DNA of 64,000 bases, from contig CAISBR010000146.1 of the NCBI GenBank assembly GCA_903883645.1, positions 1 to 64,000 on the forward strand. The letters are read 5' to 3'. Below, one piece after another: positions 18,922 through 26,876 of this stretch. The notes below the pieces were generated by a model, which saw only the letters and a list, made by a program, of their open reading frames with translations, ran no database searches and was not told where the DNA came from. Position 1 is the first letter of the stretch, and each line of letters starts with the position of its first letter. This stretch comes from an uncultured Myxococcales bacterium. Lineage in GTDB: Bacteria > Myxococcota_A > UBA9042. The position numbers and the translations under genes are program-made.

Positions 18922-19266
18922 GGTTAGTTGTGTAGCCGGCGGTTGCAGCGGCCACCTCGCGGTCGAGTTAGGTATTTGGCCGGCGGTTGCAAAGGCCTCC
19001 TCAGAGCCGGGTTAGGTGTTCAGCCGGCGGTTGCAAACCGCGCCTACGGCTGCAAAGCCCCACCTCGCGGCCGGGTTAGGTGTTCAGCCGGCGGTTGCAA
19101 ACCGCGCCTAGGTTTGCGAAGCCCCACCTCGCGGCCGGGTTAGGTGTTCAGCCGGCGGTTGCAAACCGCGCCTACGGCTGCAAAGCCCCACCTCGCGGCC
19201 GGGTTAGGTATTCAGCCGGCGGTTGCAAACCGCGCCTACGGCTGCAAAGCCCCACCTCGCGGCCGG
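18922..19266 (+). repeat. Tandem array of a 64-bp repeat with internal hairpin
   Basis: Six head-to-tail units beginning GTTAGGT or GTTAGTT: two shortened ones of 45 and 44 bases (starts 18922, 18967) and four full ones of 64 bases (starts 19011, 19075, 19139, 19203). Each full unit holds the perfect inverted repeat GCGGTT-GCA-AACCGC. The full units differ at only a few positions. Single related copies lie at 21675-21740 and, reversed, at 1-45. Units abut without spacers, so this is not a CRISPR array. Confidence 0.92.
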
Positions 19267-19538
19267 TCTTGCGACCAGCCTGCTCGTGCTGCTCTTGTTG
19301 TCATAATCTATGAATTAACCAAGACTTCCGTCATTTCGTGTAGGGCGTGGGGCTCGTCCCCCGCCGCTCCTGCAGGCACGTTCGGCTTTGTCGCAGGGCC
19401 ATTTTCGGGGTCGCAGGCGCGGAGGCCTGCTCGTACCCAGACCGGCGATGGCGGGCATCCGAACGTGGCGGCGCGATTTGGCGCGATTCGCGGGTTGCGC
19501 GCCAAGCCGAGTGGCGCGATACTGGCTTTGCGCGCCAC
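19200..19538 (+). repeat. Long direct repeat, left copy (upstream of the Fic gene)
   Basis: About 340 bases, beginning in the last 64-bp unit, nearly identical to 21675-22012 in the same orientation. Both contain TCATAATCTATGAATTAACC and CCATTTTCGGGGTCGCAGG, and end near TTGCGCGCCA. Differences are scattered substitutions. It ends 30 bases before the Fic start codon, so it contains the promoter region of that gene. Confidence 0.9.
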
Positions 19539-19568
19539 TATTTTGGCGCGAAAGGGCCGATACGCGCC

Positions 19569-20957
19569 ATGAGCAACTCCGGCGATGACCCAAATGCGCT
19601 GCATCTGCTGAGATTGTTGCACGGCCAGCCCGCAGGGCTGTCGCTGTCGCAACTGCAACTCCGGCTTCCCGAGCGTGTCGCCACGCGAACCCTGCAACGA
19701 CTCGTGGCCGCGCTGGTCCGTGCCGACCAACTGGTGCCCCTTGGGACTGGCCGCGCCACACGCTATGCCCTCGCCCAGCCTTCTACCCCAGGCCCTATAA
19801 GCGATTTTCGCAGTGATCTGCCTGATTATGCAGCCATCTTGCCGCTCTCACATGATGCGCTCGCCATCGCCGCTGCCGTGCGTCGGCCGCTGGCCCTGCG
19901 CGAGCCGGTGAGCTACCAGATCGAACTTCTAGAGGCCTACCGCCCGGGCCACACCTGGTATCTACCCGAGTCGCTTCGGCAATCGCTGGCATTGCTGGGC
20001 CGCGGCGCCCATTCGGCCGATGTGGCGGGCACCTTCGCCAAAGAGATCTTGAACCGCCTCCTGATCGACCTGTCGTGGGCGTCGAGCAAGTTAGAAGGCA
20101 ACACGTACACGCGCTTAGACACCGAGCGCCTGATTGCTTACGGCGAGACTGCCCAGGGCCACGACGCCATCGAAACGCAGATGATTCTGAACCACAAGGC
20201 CGCAATCGAGTACCTGGTCGACCGCGCCGCCGGCCTGGACCTGGGGCCCGCTACCCTGTTGGATCTGCACGCACTTTTGTCGGACGGGCTGCTGTCTGAC
20301 CCCGCGGCCTCGGGCCGGCTGCGGCGGCGGGCGGTGGGGATTGGTGGCAGCGTATACTTGCCGATGGCGCTGCCGCAGCGACTCGAGCAGGTGTTCAGCT
20401 TGGTGTGCGCCACCGCGAACGCCATCGCCGATCCCTTTGAGCAGGCGCTGTTCGTCATGGTCCACATCCCGTACCTGCAGCCGTTCGAAGACGTGAACAA
20501 GCGGGTGTCGCGACTGGCGGCCAACGTACCGCTGGTCCGGCAGAACTTGGTGCCGCTGGCCTTCTTGGATCTGCCCGAGCAGGCCTATACCGATGCGATC
20601 TTAGGTATTTACGAGCTGGGCCGCATCGACCTGATGCGCGACGTGTTTGTGTGGGCCTACGAGCGCAGCTGCCAGCACTACGCCGCCGTCGAGCGCCAGC
20701 TAGTGCCGCCTGAGCCGGTGCGGCTGAAGTACCGCCGGCAGCTCGGCGAGGTGGTGCGCGCGGTGGTGGCGAGCGGCAAGCTGGCCGACGAGGCGCAAGT
20801 CCAGGTGCTTGTGCGGGATTCCGTGGCCGAACTCGACCGCGAGCGGTTCGTGCAGGTCGCTATGGTCGAGCTGGAGGCGCTGCACGAAGGCAACGCGGTG
20901 CGGTTTGGCCTGAGCGGGCTGGCGGTGGCGGGTTGGCGGCGGGGGCCGACGGGGTGA
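19569..20957 (+). CDS. Fic-family protein with N-terminal winged helix and non-canonical active site
   Basis: A 462-residue protein. Residues about 10-68 look like a winged-helix DNA-binding domain. The segment SSKLEGN (residues 172-178) is the (S/T)xxxEGN inhibitory helix placed N-terminal to the Fic core. The Fic motif is QPFEDVNKR at 304-312, where the canonical form is HPFxxGN(G/K)R: the catalytic His is Gln304 and the loop Gly is Val309, while Asn310 and Arg312 remain. Fic enzymes AMPylate protein Tyr/Thr/Ser; activity here is doubtful. The ATG at 19569 lies just after the direct repeat; the frame is open further upstream inside the repeat. An immunity-like gene follows. Confidence 0.82.
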   Translation: MSNSGDDPNALHLLRLLHGQPAGLSLSQLQLRLPERVATRTLQRLVAALVRADQLVPLGTGRATRYALAQPSTPGPISDFRSDLPDYAAILPLSHDALAIAAAVRRPLALREPVSYQIELLEAYRPGHTWYLPESLRQSLALLGRGAHSADVAGTFAKEILNRLLIDLSWASSKLEGNTYTRLDTERLIAYGETAQGHDAIETQMILNHKAAIEYLVDRAAGLDLGPATLLDLHALLSDGLLSDPAASGRLRRRAVGIGGSVYLPMALPQRLEQVFSLVCATANAIADPFEQALFVMVHIPYLQPFEDVNKRVSRLAANVPLVRQNLVPLAFLDLPEQAYTDAILGIYELGRIDLMRDVFVWAYERSCQHYAAVERQLVPPEPVRLKYRRQLGEVVRAVVASGKLADEAQVQVLVRDSVAELDRERFVQVAMVELEALHEGNAVRFGLSGLAVAGWRRGPTG

Positions 20958-21011
20958 GTGGCGGCGAAGGTGGGGATTGCCGAATATGTTGCATTTTCTT
21001 GGAGCTATCAG

Positions 21012-21476
21012 ATGCCCTCAAGACCACGAAATACGGATGCTGAACCGGACCTAGAAATCGGCGACCTGCGCCTGTGGGTGCACGACCGCGAGTTCCCCGA
21101 AGCCCAAGATTACTGGGACGGCAACTGGCTGCAGGTGACCGCGCGTTACGTGACGGGCCTGTCGTCGGTCGAGGTGAGCGGCCCGTACGTGCGGGTGAAC
21201 GAGATCGACACCTTCTTGGGGCACCTTCGAGGCCTTTACCAAAGCTTGAAGGGGCAAGCCAAGTTGGATTGCCTCGAACCCGAATTGGCGGTCGAACTCA
21301 TCGCGCTCACTGGCGGCCGTATTCGCGTCACGATCGAAATAACACCGGACCACCTTAACGAATCGCATCGCTTCATCAGCGAGTTCGACCAGACCTACCT
21401 GCCGCCAATCATCGCCCAATGCCATGAAATTCTTGAACGGTTTCCTATGCGCGGTGCGGAAGAGCTTGGGCGGTAG
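21012..21476 (+). CDS. WapI-type immunity-like protein
   Basis: A 154-residue soluble protein, starting at the ATG at 21012 preceded by TTGGAG. It resembles a family annotated as WapI-family immunity proteins: EIGDLRLWVHDREFPEAQDYWDGNWLQV-like opening, GPYVRVNEIDTFLGHLRGLY, LDCLEPELAVEL, and the ending ITPDHLNESHRF...DQTYLPPIIAQCHEIL. In toxin systems such proteins neutralise a cognate toxin, but many stand alone and no WapA-like toxin is present. It lies 54 bases after the Fic gene, in the same orientation, and both are bracketed by the direct repeats. The family call is from memory, so moderate. Confidence 0.55.
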   Translation: MPSRPRNTDAEPDLEIGDLRLWVHDREFPEAQDYWDGNWLQVTARYVTGLSSVEVSGPYVRVNEIDTFLGHLRGLYQSLKGQAKLDCLEPELAVELIALTGGRIRVTIEITPDHLNESHRFISEFDQTYLPPIIAQCHEILERFPMRGAEELGR

Positions 21477-21674
21477 GGGACGAGAAACGAGGTGTGGCAA
21501 CGTTGCCAGACCTGTCATTGCGGCGAGGGGATGAGCAAACATAGCTTCTTGGCATTCATTCTTGGCGTTCATGGCCTCGCGGACATCGGCGCGGCGGGGC
21601 CATGGCAGGCGGTTGGCTGGCGGGGCGCGAAGATCGGGGCTCTTCTGCCGGCGGATGCAAGGGCCACCTCGCAG

Positions 21675-22012
21675 CCGGGTCATGTGTGTGGCCGGCGGTT
21701 GCAAACCGCGCCTAGGGTTGCGAAGCCCCACCTCGCGGCCGGTCTTGCGACCAGCCTGCTCGCGGGGCTCTTGTTGTCATAATCTATGAATTAACCAAGA
21801 CTTCCGTCATTTCGTGTAGGGCGTGGGGCTCGTCCCCCGCCGCCCCAGCAGGCACGTTTGGTCTCGTCGCAGGGCCATTTTCGGGGTCGCAGGCGCGGAG
21901 GCCTGCTCGTACCCAGACCGGCGATGGCGGGCATCCGCACGTGGTGGCGCGATTTGGCGCGATTCGAAGATTGCGCGCCAATTCGAGTGGCGCGATACCA
22001 GTTTGCGCGCCA
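21675..22012 (+). repeat. Long direct repeat, right copy
   Basis: Right-hand partner of 19200-19538, same orientation, including one 64-bp repeat unit with GCGGTTGCAAACCGC. Here no gene follows the repeat in the same direction; the convergent DUF2442 gene ends about 90 bases further on. The 21477-22102 gap holds no convincing gene. Confidence 0.9.
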
Positions 22013-22102
22013 CGTGCGACGCCTCGTGTCAGTTCGTACTCGACAACACGCCCTGTGCGACGAGGTGATTTGCGCCGGCGGGCCAGCACCTGCCGAGCAG
22101 CC

Positions 22103-22393
22103 CTATGCGGCCCCCCGCAACCGCGCCGACACCGACTCGGGCGAAACATCCTCGCCATCTGGCCAAGCCAAGGTGCCGTAAGCAATGGCGACCCGAGCAA
22201 AATACTGCGGTTCACGTAGGCGAGCGAACGCCGGGTAGCCGAGCAACCAGCTCAGGTCCAGCGTTCCGCTGCGCCCATCGGCGAGCGTAACCGCCACGGC
22301 ATGGTCGCCCAACGGCCGCACCGTCAGCACGTCGGGCGCACATGGTGGCAGTACAGCTGCGGGAAGTGGCGGCGATGGTGCGGGGTGATTCAT
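22103..22393 (-). CDS. DUF2442 protein
   Basis: A 96-residue protein. After a proline-rich start it follows the DUF2442 pattern: VLTVRPLGDHAVAVTLADGRSGTLDLSWLL, then YGTLAWPDGEDVSPESV. DUF2442 proteins have no established activity and commonly sit next to DUF4160, as here; such pairs are often listed as possible toxin-antitoxin modules. Its ATG overlaps the stop of the DUF4160 gene in an ATGA, indicating coupled translation. Confidence 0.8.
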   Translation of the reverse strand: MNHPAPSPPLPAAVLPPCAPDVLTVRPLGDHAVAVTLADGRSGTLDLSWLLGYPAFARLREPQYFARVAIAYGTLAWPDGEDVSPESVSARLRGAA

Positions 22394-22659
22394 CGCAATG
22401 GCTCAATTTTGTAAGGTTGTGTACCGCTAGACGCCATCGTCCAGTTGGCGAGAAGCTCCTCGCGGTGGATCTCGATCCACGCCTGCAACAAGCGAAGCTG
22501 CCGCGGTGGCAAGTGCCAGGCAAGCAGATCACCCGTGCCGATCTCCACCGAAGCCTTGTGCTCGGCATACAGCACGTGGATGTGCGGCAAGTGGTGCCGG
22601 TCGTGGTCCAGCACGAACATCTGCACAATCAGTCCGTAGAACATCGAGATAACAGGCAT
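22390..22659 (-). CDS. DUF4160 protein
   Basis: An 89-residue protein beginning MPVISMFYGLIVQMFVLDHDRHHLPHIHV, the standard opening of DUF4160 with its conserved histidines, followed by HKASVEIGTGDLL and LLQAWIEIHREELLANW. The ATG at 22659 is chosen to match the family start; the frame is open to 22704. It is the first gene of a two-gene operon with DUF2442. The pair lies beside the Fic cassette in the accessory patch. Biochemical role unknown; toxin-antitoxin is a prediction, not shown. Confidence 0.82.
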   Translation of the reverse strand: MPVISMFYGLIVQMFVLDHDRHHLPHIHVLYAEHKASVEIGTGDLLAWHLPPRQLRLLQAWIEIHREELLANWTMASSGTQPYKIEPLR

Positions 22660-22954
22660 CGGCCCCCAGCCCTCGGAGTTGCGGTCTCCAGCAGGCGCAC
22701 GCACAGATTAGTCGCCACGCCGCACTTGGGCAACTTGAGGCCACGCCCGCCCTAATGTCGGCAAGACTCCTACAGAAGCTCCGCCTTCCCGTGCAGCAGC
22801 CCCGCAGGGCGATGCCAGTTGGGCACACGAGCAAGGTCGCGTCGGCCCAGACTTTGGCTGCCGAGCTCGGCCGAAGTTCGCCGTTGACCGCAGCAAATGC
22901 CGGCAGTAGCGTTAGGCGAGGGGCAGGCAGATCAGCTCGACAGGACAACCAACG

Positions 22955-23695
22955 ATGGCCGCCGCCTGGGCATACTTCTTCGTGTTGGGCCTGACTTGCG
23001 CCCCGTCCCTGGATGCGGCGTGGTTGGCCGAGTCCAAGTCCAGCATCGTGGAACTGGTAAGCTTTGGTCTCAGCGTGTTGGATGCACTTCGGCAGCCTGC
23101 CACGGACTCGCGGCCTTGGCCCGGCCAGGACACGTACTGCCGCACGATGTCTCTTGTGGTTGCCATGAGCCGCGAATTTGAACAAAAGGTCAAACAAACC
23201 GAATACGCGTATCGCCCTGCGCCGTGCCCCGACGCCTCGCCGAATTGCGAAGTCTGCGACCACCGTGGACCCGTAAGCTGGGCGTGGGACTACGCCCTGT
23301 TCGACGCGTGGCACGCCTGCGTGTGGGCCGCCGACGGACGGTTGCAGGGGCGCGCGCCCACAGACCTGGCGGTGTTTTGGCACGCCATCGGCCACGGTCC
23401 CGGCGGGTATCCCGCGCGCGTCGATGTCTCGGCGGTCCTCGACGGCGACACACAGGCCGTACCCCGCCGCTTGCACAGCGAACTCGCGGGCTGCTTTCAA
23501 AAACAGGCCAATCGGTTGCTCCGCACTGGCATCCACTGCCTGCAACATTGCCGGCGCCCCAAGGTTTGCGACTGGACGTTTCCTCGGCCCCCCGCCGTCA
23601 CCGGCCTTCATTTGCAGAACCCGCGCAGCGCGCGCAGAACGCTCAACCGGACCTTCAATTGCGCCCTTCGCGCCGCCGACGGAAGCTGGTATTAG
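22955..23695 (+). CDS. Hypothetical protein
   Basis: A possible 246-residue protein that I do not recognise. The N-terminus (MAAAWAYFFVLGLTCAPSLDA) could be a weak signal sequence. A Cys/Trp-rich central segment (NCEVCDHRGPVSWAWDYALFDAWHACVW) stands out, and third codon positions there are strongly G/C, which favours coding. An antisense open frame of similar length overlaps it, so the choice of strand is uncertain. AGGA lies 10 bases before the ATG. It converges on the Nfn-fusion gene, ending 8 bases from it. It lies next to the accessory patch. Confidence 0.4.
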   Translation: MAAAWAYFFVLGLTCAPSLDAAWLAESKSSIVELVSFGLSVLDALRQPATDSRPWPGQDTYCRTMSLVVAMSREFEQKVKQTEYAYRPAPCPDASPNCEVCDHRGPVSWAWDYALFDAWHACVWAADGRLQGRAPTDLAVFWHAIGHGPGGYPARVDVSAVLDGDTQAVPRRLHSELAGCFQKQANRLLRTGIHCLQHCRRPKVCDWTFPRPPAVTGLHLQNPRSARRTLNRTFNCALRAADGSWY

Positions 23696-23702
23696 CGGCC
23701 CA

Positions 23703-26648
23703 CTACAAAACCCCCACCTTGCCCTGCAAGCGCCGCCGCAGCTCGGTTTCGAGCAGCGCCACGTGCTCGACCTCTTCGGCGGCCAACTCGAGGTAAAGCC
23801 GCCGCGCCGCAGCGTTTTCGGGCAGTGCCGCCCCCGCCTCGAGAAACCAGCGCTCGGCCTTGCGCTCGAGACCAATCGCCAGCTGCAGCACCCCCACCGC
23901 GTCGAGCGGACTGGGCAGCGGCATCTCGGCAAACAGCGCGGCCTGGGCCGGCGTAACCGCTTGCACGGCGGGCGGATCCACGTGGTAGCGCCGGGCTAGC
24001 GTGGTCAGATGCTCGGCCTCCATGGCCGCGAGGCGCCCCAGCAGCGACTTCAGCTCAAGATCGGGTGTCAACTCCGCGACACTGCGATAGAAAGCCCCGC
24101 CACCCAGCTCGATACCCATCGCCTGCAGCACCGCCGCCTGCTCGCCGTGCTCGGTCGCGCCGCTCGCTTCTTGCAGGTGCAGCGTGCCACCGCACGCCGG
24201 GCACTGGCCCCAAGGCAGCACCGCGCCTTCGGAAACGGCGTGGCAGCGCTCGCAGCTCCAGCGCAGACTCAGGCCGGCGCAGCAGATGCCGTCGTCGTCG
24301 TCTTGCAGCGGCAGGTGGCATTTGGCGCAAAGGGGTAACCCACCCGGCACAAAGGCAGCCACTTGGTCGCGCGGCGGCGGCCAGCTGCGGTTGTGCAAGT
24401 ACCAGCCGATGGCCTTTGCGGCACGGCGGCCCGCACCCATGGCCAAGATGACGGTCGCGCCACCGGTCACGATGTCGCCGCCCGCAAAAACGCCAGGCAT
24501 CGAGGTGGCTTGCGTCTCGCCGTCGGCCACCACGTTGCCCCACTTGTTCAGCTGCAGCTCGGGCGCCGACTGCGGGATGATGGGGTTGGCGCGCGTGCCC
24601 AGGGCCACCACCAGCGTGTCGATGTCGAAGGTGGTAAAAGCGCCCGGAATCACTTCGGGTTTGCGCCGCCCCGACGCATCGGGCGCGCCCATCTGCATCT
24701 GCTGACACACCACGCCGCGCACGTCGCCGCCCTGGTCGAGCAAGATCTCGGTAGGGCTGTGGAGCCAGTGGAACTGCACGCCTTCTTCGATCGCGTGGCG
24801 CAGTTCCTCATGCCGCGCAGGGGCTTCGGCCTCGGTGCGGCGGTACAGGCAGTGCACCTCGGCGCCCAGGCGGCGCGCCACCCGCAGGCAATCCATCGCC
24901 GTGTTGCCGGCGCCCACCACCGCCACCTTCTTGCCCATGCCCACCGGCGTGTCGCGATAGGGGAAGCGGTCGCCGCCCATCAGGTTGACCCGCGTCAAAA
25001 ACTCATTGGCCGAGAACACTTGCCCCGCGCCCTCGCCCGGGATGCCCAAGAACGCCGGCATGCCGGCACCCACGCCCAAGAACACCGCGTCGAAACCCAG
25101 CGCGCCTTGCAACTCTTGAACCGTAAAGGTCTTTCCCACCACCTTGTTGGTGATGATGCGCACGCCCATGTCTTGTAAACGCTTGATTTCTCTATCGATA
25201 ATCGGCCGCGGCAGGCGGAAGCTGGGGATACCGTAGCGCAGCACGCCGCCGACCACATGCAACGCCTCGAAAACAGTGGCTTCGATGCCCATTTTGGCCA
25301 AGTCGGCCGCACAGGCCAGCCCCGCCGGCCCCGAGCCCACCAGCGCCACCTTGCCCAGCGAGCGGCTGGGATGGATGGGCAAGGCCTGGGCCGCCGCGGC
25401 ATTGTCGCCCACAAACCGCTCAAGTCGGCCAATCGCCACGGGTTCTAGCTTCTTGCCCACGATACATTGCGCCTCGCATTGGCTCTCTTGCGGGCACACC
25501 CGGCCACAGATCGACGGAAACAGGTTGTTTTGATGGATGACTTCGAGCGCCCCCGCCAGATCGCGCACCAGCAAGTGCCGAATAAAACGCGGAATATCGA
25601 TCGCCACCGGGCAGCCGGCAATGCACGTCGGCCGCGAGCACTGGATGCAGCGCTCCGCCTCGGCCATGGCCTGGTCCATGCTGTAACCCAGGTTTACTTC
25701 TAGGAAGTTTTTAGAACGCTCGCTTGCATCGCGCTCGGGCATCGGTGTCGCCTTGGGCGCCAGTTCTTTCAATTTCTTGTAATTACGCCGCTCGTCGCGC
25801 AGCAATTCCTGTTCTAGGTTGCATACATGCGCATAGTCGGCCGAGGCGCGCGCCTCTTCGGCGCCAAACCGCCGCTGGCGCTTGAGCAATTCGTCAAAAT
25901 CGACCAGGTGGGCATCAAAGTCGGGCCCATCGACGCAAGCGAATTTGACCTCGCCACCCAGGGTTACGCGGCACGAGCCGCACATGCCGGTGCCGTCGAC
26001 CATGATGGCGTTCAAGCTCACCATGGTGGGGATGCCGAAAGGCCTCGTAACTTCTGCACAAGCCCGCATCATGGCCAGCGGGCCGATGGCGATGACCTTG
26101 TCGGGGCGGTCGGGGCCCTCACACAGCCTACGCAGCGCTTCGGTGACAAAGCCGCGAGTGCCCAGGGTGCCGTCGTCGGTGCAAACGGTCAGGGTGTCGC
26201 TGTGGCGGGCGAAGCGCTCTTGCCAGAACACCTTGTCGGCGCTGCGAAAACCGATGATGCTGCTGGTGCGATTGCCGGCGGCCTTTAGCGCGCGCAGCTG
26301 CGGATACACGGGTGCGACGCCTAGGCCACCGCCCACCAGCGCCACGTGCCCCACCTTGTCGGCGTGGATAGCCAGGCCCAGAGGTCCAGCAAAATCAGTA
26401 AATTCATCCCCCTCGGCATAGTGCTCGAGCATGTCGCGGGTCGTCTTGCCCAGCGCCTGAATCACCAGCGTAATCGTGCCGCGCTCGCGGTCGTAATCCG
26501 CAATCGTCAGCGGGATGCGCTCGCCCTCTTCGCCCAGGCGCAGCATCACAAATTGCCCGGGCTGAGCCGAGCGGGCCACGTCGGGGGCCTCTACGTCCCA
26601 CAAGAAGGTAGTGTCTGAGAACTGCTCGCGGCGAACGATGCGGTACAT
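23703..26648 (-). CDS. NfnA-NfnB (SudB-SudA/GltD-like) fusion with C-terminal rubrerythrin-like domain
   Basis: A 981-residue flavo-iron-sulfur protein. Residues 1-260: ferredoxin-NADP reductase-like unit with 2Fe-2S cysteines MCGSCRVTL and FACVDGPDF (about 222-244). Residues 310-400: GltD-type 4Fe-4S Cys clusters (CIQCSRPTCIAGCP; CGRVCPQESQCEAQC). Residues 430-740: FAD site VGSGPAG and NADPH site VVGAGNTAMD. This pair equals NfnA plus NfnB, or sulfide dehydrogenase subunits. Residues about 765-820 form a zinc-ribbon-like Cys region (CAKC, CERC, CPAC), and 822-981 a ferritin-like domain with ExxH motifs (EAEH, EEVEH). The ATG at 26648 fits the family start; the frame is open further upstream. 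Confidence 0.85.
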   Translation of the reverse strand: MYRIVRREQFSDTTFLWDVEAPDVARSAQPGQFVMLRLGEEGERIPLTIADYDRERGTITLVIQALGKTTRDMLEHYAEGDEFTDFAGPLGLAIHADKVGHVALVGGGLGVAPVYPQLRALKAAGNRTSSIIGFRSADKVFWQERFARHSDTLTVCTDDGTLGTRGFVTEALRRLCEGPDRPDKVIAIGPLAMMRACAEVTRPFGIPTMVSLNAIMVDGTGMCGSCRVTLGGEVKFACVDGPDFDAHLVDFDELLKRQRRFGAEEARASADYAHVCNLEQELLRDERRNYKKLKELAPKATPMPERDASERSKNFLEVNLGYSMDQAMAEAERCIQCSRPTCIAGCPVAIDIPRFIRHLLVRDLAGALEVIHQNNLFPSICGRVCPQESQCEAQCIVGKKLEPVAIGRLERFVGDNAAAAQALPIHPSRSLGKVALVGSGPAGLACAADLAKMGIEATVFEALHVVGGVLRYGIPSFRLPRPIIDREIKRLQDMGVRIITNKVVGKTFTVQELQGALGFDAVFLGVGAGMPAFLGIPGEGAGQVFSANEFLTRVNLMGGDRFPYRDTPVGMGKKVAVVGAGNTAMDCLRVARRLGAEVHCLYRRTEAEAPARHEELRHAIEEGVQFHWLHSPTEILLDQGGDVRGVVCQQMQMGAPDASGRRKPEVIPGAFTTFDIDTLVVALGTRANPIIPQSAPELQLNKWGNVVADGETQATSMPGVFAGGDIVTGGATVILAMGAGRRAAKAIGWYLHNRSWPPPRDQVAAFVPGGLPLCAKCHLPLQDDDDGICCAGLSLRWSCERCHAVSEGAVLPWGQCPACGGTLHLQEASGATEHGEQAAVLQAMGIELGGGAFYRSVAELTPDLELKSLLGRLAAMEAEHLTTLARRYHVDPPAVQAVTPAQAALFAEMPLPSPLDAVGVLQLAIGLERKAERWFLEAGAALPENAAARRLYLELAAEEVEHVALLETELRRRLQGKVGVL

Positions 26649-26876
26649 GCGACCTCGCGCGGGCCCAGGCGGGGGACCGTGATACGGCGAATTGCGCGCG
26701 CACTGGCCCGCGATTGCAATGCGTCTTGTGGCGTGCGGGTCATGGCGATGTCGCGGCTTGCGCCTGCGGAATTGTCGCAGAAAAGTGCCGTGATGCTCTT
26801 GGCCAGCTTGCCGCGGTCGCATACTCTGCGGCGCCGCGCGCGCCCTGGTCCTCGCGCACTTGTTCTGGAGCCCGCC
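26649..26876. promoter_or_regulatory. Divergent intergenic region
   Basis: These 228 bases separate two divergently transcribed genes, the Nfn-type fusion (minus) and the 2OG-Fe(II) oxygenase (plus), and so should hold both promoters. I could not pick convincing -35/-10 boxes. The sequence is GC-rich with no clear palindrome. Confidence 0.4.

Noticed and set aside
18922..19266. CRISPR array
   Set aside because: Repeats abut directly, without unique spacers, and no cas gene is present.
22529..23932. A 467-residue open frame on the minus strand
   Set aside because: It runs across the Nfn gene start in another frame, the DUF4160 region and the 22955-23695 frame, with Arg/Pro-rich, low-complexity translation. 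Likely a GC-rich shadow.
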